From assembly GCA_028284775.1 (NCBI GenBank), contig JANQRB010000133.1, positions 1 through 48,359 on the forward strand: a DNA stretch of 48,359 bases, given 5' to 3'. Below the pieces are notes generated by a model, which worked only from the letters and a program-made list of their open reading frames with translations, had not been told where the DNA came from and made no database searches. A program made the position numbers and the translations under genes. Origin of the DNA: Candidatus Kapaibacterium sp. (lineage in GTDB: Bacteria > Bacteroidota > Ignavibacteria > Kapaibacteriales > UBA7675). This document shows positions 44,812 through 48,359 of this stretch, one piece after another. Position 1 is the stretch's first letter, and each line of letters begins with the position of its first letter.

Positions 44812-46785
44812 TCAGTCATAATTGTGAAAATATTCGTCATTTTCTGGTGTCTTGAATCTCGGTTCAAGACGGCAAGCGGCCTCATAGTATGAACGGGCGG
44901 AATCGGATTCGTGAAACTCCCGAATTAAAAGAGATGCCATGTTTATGTATGCCTCAGTCCTCTCGGGCTCACGAGCAATCGCATCCCAGTATAGCATCCT
45001 GGCACTGTCGTAATTCTTATAGTGATTGCGAAACAACTCCGCTAAGAAAAAGTACGCAGATCCCGATGCAGGCTCAATATCAATAGCTTTTCGGTACAGC
45101 ACCTTGGCTCTTTCGAAATTCTTGAAATTCGTATGATGTAGTATAGCAAGGAAGAAGACTGCTTGAAAGTGATTAGGATTAAGTTCAATAGCCTTCTGAT
45201 AAAGCACTTTGGCGCTGTCTTGGTTCTTGTAGGATTGATTAAACAGTAGAATCGCCAGTCCAAAATACGCATCAGCGTGGTTTGAGTCAATTTCGATAGC
45301 CTTCAGAAACAGCGCCCTGGCACGGTCGTGGGACTGGTAGTGATTTCCTAAAATGCTGGCCAAATTGCTGTAGGCACTGACTAGACTGGAATCAATGTCA
45401 ACTGCTTTTTGGTATAGCGCCCTAGCACTGTCATAGGACTGGTAGTTATTCTCTAGTAACTTTGCCAGATTATTGTAGGCAATGGCGTGATTAGAATCAA
45501 TTTCAATAGCCTTCAGATACAGCGCCCTTGCGCTGTCATAGGACTGGTAGTTAACCTCTAGTAGATTCGCCAGGTTGTTGTAGGCACTGGCACAATTGGG
45601 ATCAATGTCTATGGCCTTTCGGTATAGCGTCCTGGCGCTGTCGTAGGACTGGTAATGAAGTCGCAGTAAGCTCGCCAAATTAGTGTAGGCTCCACTGAAA
45701 TCGGCTCCTACTTCAATGGCCTTCCGGTACAGTGCCACAGCACTGTCATGAGATTGGTATTGTTGTAGCAGTAGATCTGCTAGGTTAGTGTAAGCACGGG
45801 CATATCCTGGATCAACTCTAATCGTCCTTCGATACAGTGCTATTGCGCTGTCGTATCTCTGGAATTTGTGGTGTAAAATAACAGCCGTGTTGTAGTAAAC
45901 GCAGGAGGCGCAGCCTGAGCCGGTGGCGATCGCACGATTCAGGTTTACAAGAGCAGAGTCAAATTCACCGAGATGATAGTAGCACATACCGATAGCAACT
46001 AACGCATTCCGGTTTCGACGATCCGGTTCGATATTCAGGAAACGGCCTAACGCTGTGGTATAATCGCTTTGTTCGTATGCCCGTAGCCCCAGAGTCAAGC
46101 GAATGATGTAGTCTATGTCTTTAGTCAAGCGCCCTTCGCGAATTTCCGCCAGACTTGAGAGTACCTGAACACCACCTTCACTCTGCGCTTCACTGTACGA
46201 GTTATTGACCGTATCAACCAGCGCATAGGCCACACAGGTCCGCGTTGTATCGTTATGGCACATAACCCACTGATCGCCCCAAATCACGAGGTCGGCGTCT
46301 TGGTTCGCACCGATGCTGCGACCCTCGTTGAAAGTAGCTGGGCAGGACTTGTCGTCCAGGTATTGAATGTCCAGTCCCAGGCCTTCGCGTTCATTCATGC
46401 GTTTTAGTTCATCAAACAGAGATTTGGCGACATCTGCCTGTTTGGCGCTGCAATCTTCTTCGCGGTCAAACGGCAGGATCAGGACTTTGAATGTCGTGTC
46501 ATTAGCTGAAAAGAGGGGCTTACGGACAGTCGCAGCGGCTGCGGTGCTATCATTTGTCGTTGTCACGACGGCGGGTGTAGAGGTATCAACAATAAATATC
46601 CAGAATGCCAACGATAAACCGAGAATTGCAACGATGAGACTTAGAATGCCAACTTTGTCCCCGAACTGTTTGGAGTCGAACCACCGCCACAGTGATACAA
46701 TCTTCCCTTTACAATAGCGTATCAGTAGCTCCACACCACGCTTTATTGCCTTGCTCCCTTGCCGTATGCCGTCCCAAATCTTCAT
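44812..46785 (-). CDS. Membrane-anchored TPR protein, copy 2
   Basis: 657 residues with the same plan as copy 1: a basic N-terminus, one membrane helix (about 44-66, 'VGILSLIVAILGLSLAFWIF'), the 'FKVLILPFDREEDC' domain (88-235) and about nine TPR units from residue 311 ('YDSARALYLKAIEIDSNHAI'). Residues 88-170 differ from copy 1 at only about six places, while the membrane region and the TPR units differ much more. Both end in a 'SARSYYEAACRLEPRFKTPE'-like cap. Its minus-strand upstream region has a consensus -7 element (46850-46857), which copy 1 lacks in clear form. Confidence 0.8.
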   Translation of the reverse strand: MKIWDGIRQGSKAIKRGVELLIRYCKGKIVSLWRWFDSKQFGDKVGILSLIVAILGLSLAFWIFIVDTSTPAVVTTTNDSTAAAATVRKPLFSANDTTFKVLILPFDREEDCSAKQADVAKSLFDELKRMNEREGLGLDIQYLDDKSCPATFNEGRSIGANQDADLVIWGDQWVMCHNDTTRTCVAYALVDTVNNSYSEAQSEGGVQVLSSLAEIREGRLTKDIDYIIRLTLGLRAYEQSDYTTALGRFLNIEPDRRNRNALVAIGMCYYHLGEFDSALVNLNRAIATGSGCASCVYYNTAVILHHKFQRYDSAIALYRRTIRVDPGYARAYTNLADLLLQQYQSHDSAVALYRKAIEVGADFSGAYTNLASLLRLHYQSYDSARTLYRKAIDIDPNCASAYNNLANLLEVNYQSYDSARALYLKAIEIDSNHAIAYNNLAKLLENNYQSYDSARALYQKAVDIDSSLVSAYSNLASILGNHYQSHDRARALFLKAIEIDSNHADAYFGLAILLFNQSYKNQDSAKVLYQKAIELNPNHFQAVFFLAILHHTNFKNFERAKVLYRKAIDIEPASGSAYFFLAELFRNHYKNYDSARMLYWDAIAREPERTEAYINMASLLIREFHESDSARSYYEAACRLEPRFKTPENDEYFHNYD

Positions 46786-46849
46786 CCCGTTAGCAATTGC
46801 GTCCTGTTACATACAACAATAATGCTATAACAAATTGACGAAACCCTGC

Positions 46850-46857
46850 CAAAATTA
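46850..46857 (-). promoter_or_regulatory. -7 element of TPR copy 2
   Basis: The minus strand reads TAATTTTG, a TAnnTTTG match, about 65 nt before the ATG at 46785. This is the host-type promoter pattern, so the gene may be expressed apart from phage late transcription. Confidence 0.45.
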
Positions 46858-46934
46858 CAAATACAGGGCATAAGTAGTCGAAACGCTGCGGTAATTGCGA
46901 TCAAGTGATCACAGCCGCACTGATGCCGGTCATA

Positions 46935-46991
46935 AACAATTGTTAACAAGTAGACGCTTCAAGTATTTCACGCCAGGGCGCCACTTGTTAA
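46935..46991 (+). promoter_or_regulatory. Operator and inverted repeat, site C
   Basis: AACAATTGTT at 46935-46944, then TTAACAAGT (46943-46951) and ACTTGTTAA (46983-46991). The palindrome ends 56 nt before the ATG at 47001, the same distance as at site B. Confidence 0.5.
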
Positions 46992-47000
46992 GTTCCCACC

Positions 47001-47963
47001 ATGTCGGAACGATTACCAAAACGCCCTCCGCATCAGCGTAAAATCAGTGTCCAGGACGTCAGAGCCTATGGCGATCCTGGCGGTGCGGCGATGGCTAATG
47101 AAGAGATGCGTCGCCTGCAATTTGCTTTCGACAATCTCCAGGATCAGATCGAGGGTTTGCGCAGCGCGCAGCCGGAAGCGCTGCCCGACGAGCCGCAGCC
47201 GGAGGTCACTCCGGACACGGGCGGCGACAATACCGAGATCACGGAGATTCACAACCATTATCACACCGATGGCGGGCGCGCAATGTGTGGCGTGGTATGG
47301 GTGAACCGCCTGCCGCTCATCCCACCCGCCGACTTCGATGAAGCGGACGCCTACAAGTACCAGCACCTCGACTACACGCCGGCCGGCGGCAAGTACGGCT
47401 ACTATTGCTACGGCATAATTCAGCACGACTGGGCGCTGGAGCACAAAGACTCCTTCGTGCTGCACCTGGTGGACCAGGAGTACTTTGCAAAGGACTACCA
47501 CCGCGCGCAGGTAGCTTACCCCGAAGTGGAGGGGCTGGACACAAACAGGGTGATCCTGCACGGCGTCAACAAGCCGGAAGGCGGCGAGCTGGAGTTTGCG
47601 GGCGGGCAGCTCCTCACAAACATGCAGTTCTTCTACTTCCTGCTGGAGCGGGACTGCGAAACACCCACAGAGGTCACGGGCGCTTATTACCTGGCGGGTG
47701 ACGGCGACAGCTTATGGCGCTGGGAGATTGCAGATGACGGCGCTTCTATTATGGAAGAGGTAGACCCGGCTGAGTTCGATCCGGTAGAGATCATCGTCCG
47801 CGCGCCGAACGGCTCGTTCTGGCGGCTGACGGCGACTTCGGGCGGCGCTTTAACGACTGAGCTGACAAACTTCGCCTACCCGATGTCGCTGCTCTTCCAA
47901 TCTGATGACAGCACGTTCTGGCGGCTGACGGTGAGCAATGACGGCACGGTGGTATTTGTTTAA
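47001..47963 (+). CDS. Phage tail/collar-like structural protein
   Basis: 320 residues. A basic start ('MSERLPKRPPHQRKISVQDV'), a helical segment (about 30-60), a Pro/Glu-rich linker, then a beta-rich domain with 'HDWALEHKDSFVLHLVDQEY'. At the C-terminus are three short repeats of the type 'FWRLTVSNDGT' (about residues 233-320), as in tail-fibre or receptor-binding tips. Copies of its 5' end and upstream region lie at 44441-44627. Exact family unknown; a role in host attachment is inference. Confidence 0.55.
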   Translation: MSERLPKRPPHQRKISVQDVRAYGDPGGAAMANEEMRRLQFAFDNLQDQIEGLRSAQPEALPDEPQPEVTPDTGGDNTEITEIHNHYHTDGGRAMCGVVWVNRLPLIPPADFDEADAYKYQHLDYTPAGGKYGYYCYGIIQHDWALEHKDSFVLHLVDQEYFAKDYHRAQVAYPEVEGLDTNRVILHGVNKPEGGELEFAGGQLLTNMQFFYFLLERDCETPTEVTGAYYLAGDGDSLWRWEIADDGASIMEEVDPAEFDPVEIIVRAPNGSFWRLTATSGGALTTELTNFAYPMSLLFQSDDSTFWRLTVSNDGTVVFV

Positions 47964-47978
47964 CAAGGCGAGATCACG

Positions 47979-48359
47979 ATGAGTTTTCAAGAGCGCAAGG
48001 ATATGGGCGTCCGCGTCGGCGCGGAAAAGGCGCAGCTGCCGGACGAGGCGATTACCAAGAGCCAGCTTGAAGCCGGCACGAATATTACGATCGAGCATCT
48101 GCCCGGCCCCTCCTGGAACATCCGCATCAGCGCCACGACGGTGGGCGGCGGCGGCGGCACGGCGATACGCCAGATTCACGGCGCCATTGTCGTCAATCTC
48201 ACGCCGGGCGGCGGCCAGGGCCAGAGCCATACGCAGGCCAACTTTCTCTATGGCGACGCTAAATACATCGACATCTATCACAACTGGAACCTGGCGCATC
48301 CGGATGCCTTCATCTTTACGCTGGTGGATCTGAACAGCTTTCCGGCGCAGACGCTGGTG
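47979..48359 (+). CDS. Phage tail-like protein (3' partial)
   Basis: The frame opens with ATG at 47979, 15 nt after the previous stop, and runs off the window after 127 codons. 'QLEAGTNITIEHLPGPSWNI' resembles phage tail or fibre starts. A later part, 'HNWNLAHPDAFIFTLVDLNS', matches in pattern the 'HDWALEHKDSFVLHLVDQEY' of the gene before it, so the two are partial paralogues. A Gly-rich linker lies between. Function by context only. Confidence 0.6.
   Translation, partial: MSFQERKDMGVRVGAEKAQLPDEAITKSQLEAGTNITIEHLPGPSWNIRISATTVGGGGGTAIRQIHGAIVVNLTPGGGQGQSHTQANFLYGDAKYIDIYHNWNLAHPDAFIFTLVDLNSFPAQTLV

Noticed and set aside
44613..44855. 80-codon frame carrying the end of the tail protein
   Set aside because: It is only the deletion scar read in the phase of the remnant and runs antisense into the TPR gene; not a real gene.

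Overview
The window reads as chromosome from a member of the Bacteroidota or a close FCB relative. The first protein ends in a type IX secretion (Por/T9SS) C-terminal sorting domain, there is a GldL/GldM-like gene pair, and several host genes have the Bacteroidota promoter pattern (TTG or TTTG, about 19-22 nt, TAnnTTTG). Host genes are GC-rich and weak in Shine-Dalgarno sequences. I cannot name a genus.

Host part (1-34200). A large glycine-rich surface protein, cut by the left window edge, is followed by a MOP-type flippase and a plus-strand run of ftsX, an LptF/LptG-type permease and a gldL-gldM-like pair. Then come mltG (minus), a type I citrate synthase, tRNA-Val, a K+-dependent-type membrane pyrophosphatase, a TPR-LuxR regulator and a class V aminotransferase (both minus). 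Four consecutive two-component genes follow (17056-25112): two receiver-kinases, one six-PAS hybrid kinase and a double-receiver CheX-like protein. None has a DNA-binding output. Next are nadD coupled to an orphan sugar ABC permease, a lone nuoF, a TIGR04283-like glycosyltransferase, a Ser/Arg-rich lipoprotein, an OmpP1/FadL-type porin, a small lipoprotein, rpsT and tRNA-Arg(ACG).

Mobile part (about 34200-48359). Immediately after tRNA-Arg and its terminator the sequence becomes accessory: a 59-residue LuxR-type HTH ORF, a broken IS5-like transposase, two unrelated small secreted proteins that share a duplicated upstream block, and a degenerate M15-peptidase-like protein. A phage-like late region on the plus strand follows: a small acidic protein, a truncated terminase large subunit, a damaged structural gene, a tail or stabilisation-like protein and tail/collar proteins running off the right edge. 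Two paralogous membrane-anchored TPR proteins sit antisense inside this late region. Between them lies a scar made of the start of one late gene joined to the end of another. This shows that a late-gene/TPR/late-gene unit was duplicated in tandem and partly deleted.

The most novel-looking part is the TPR cargo locus at 42191-47000. It has two diverged copies of a transmembrane sensor-like protein with a nearly invariant 'ILPFDREEDC' domain and an expanding 35-residue TPR array. The downstream late gene in each copy, and the first late gene at 38383, is preceded 55-56 nt upstream by the same AACAATTGTT palindrome. A function in phage-host or phage-phage conflict is possible but is inference only.
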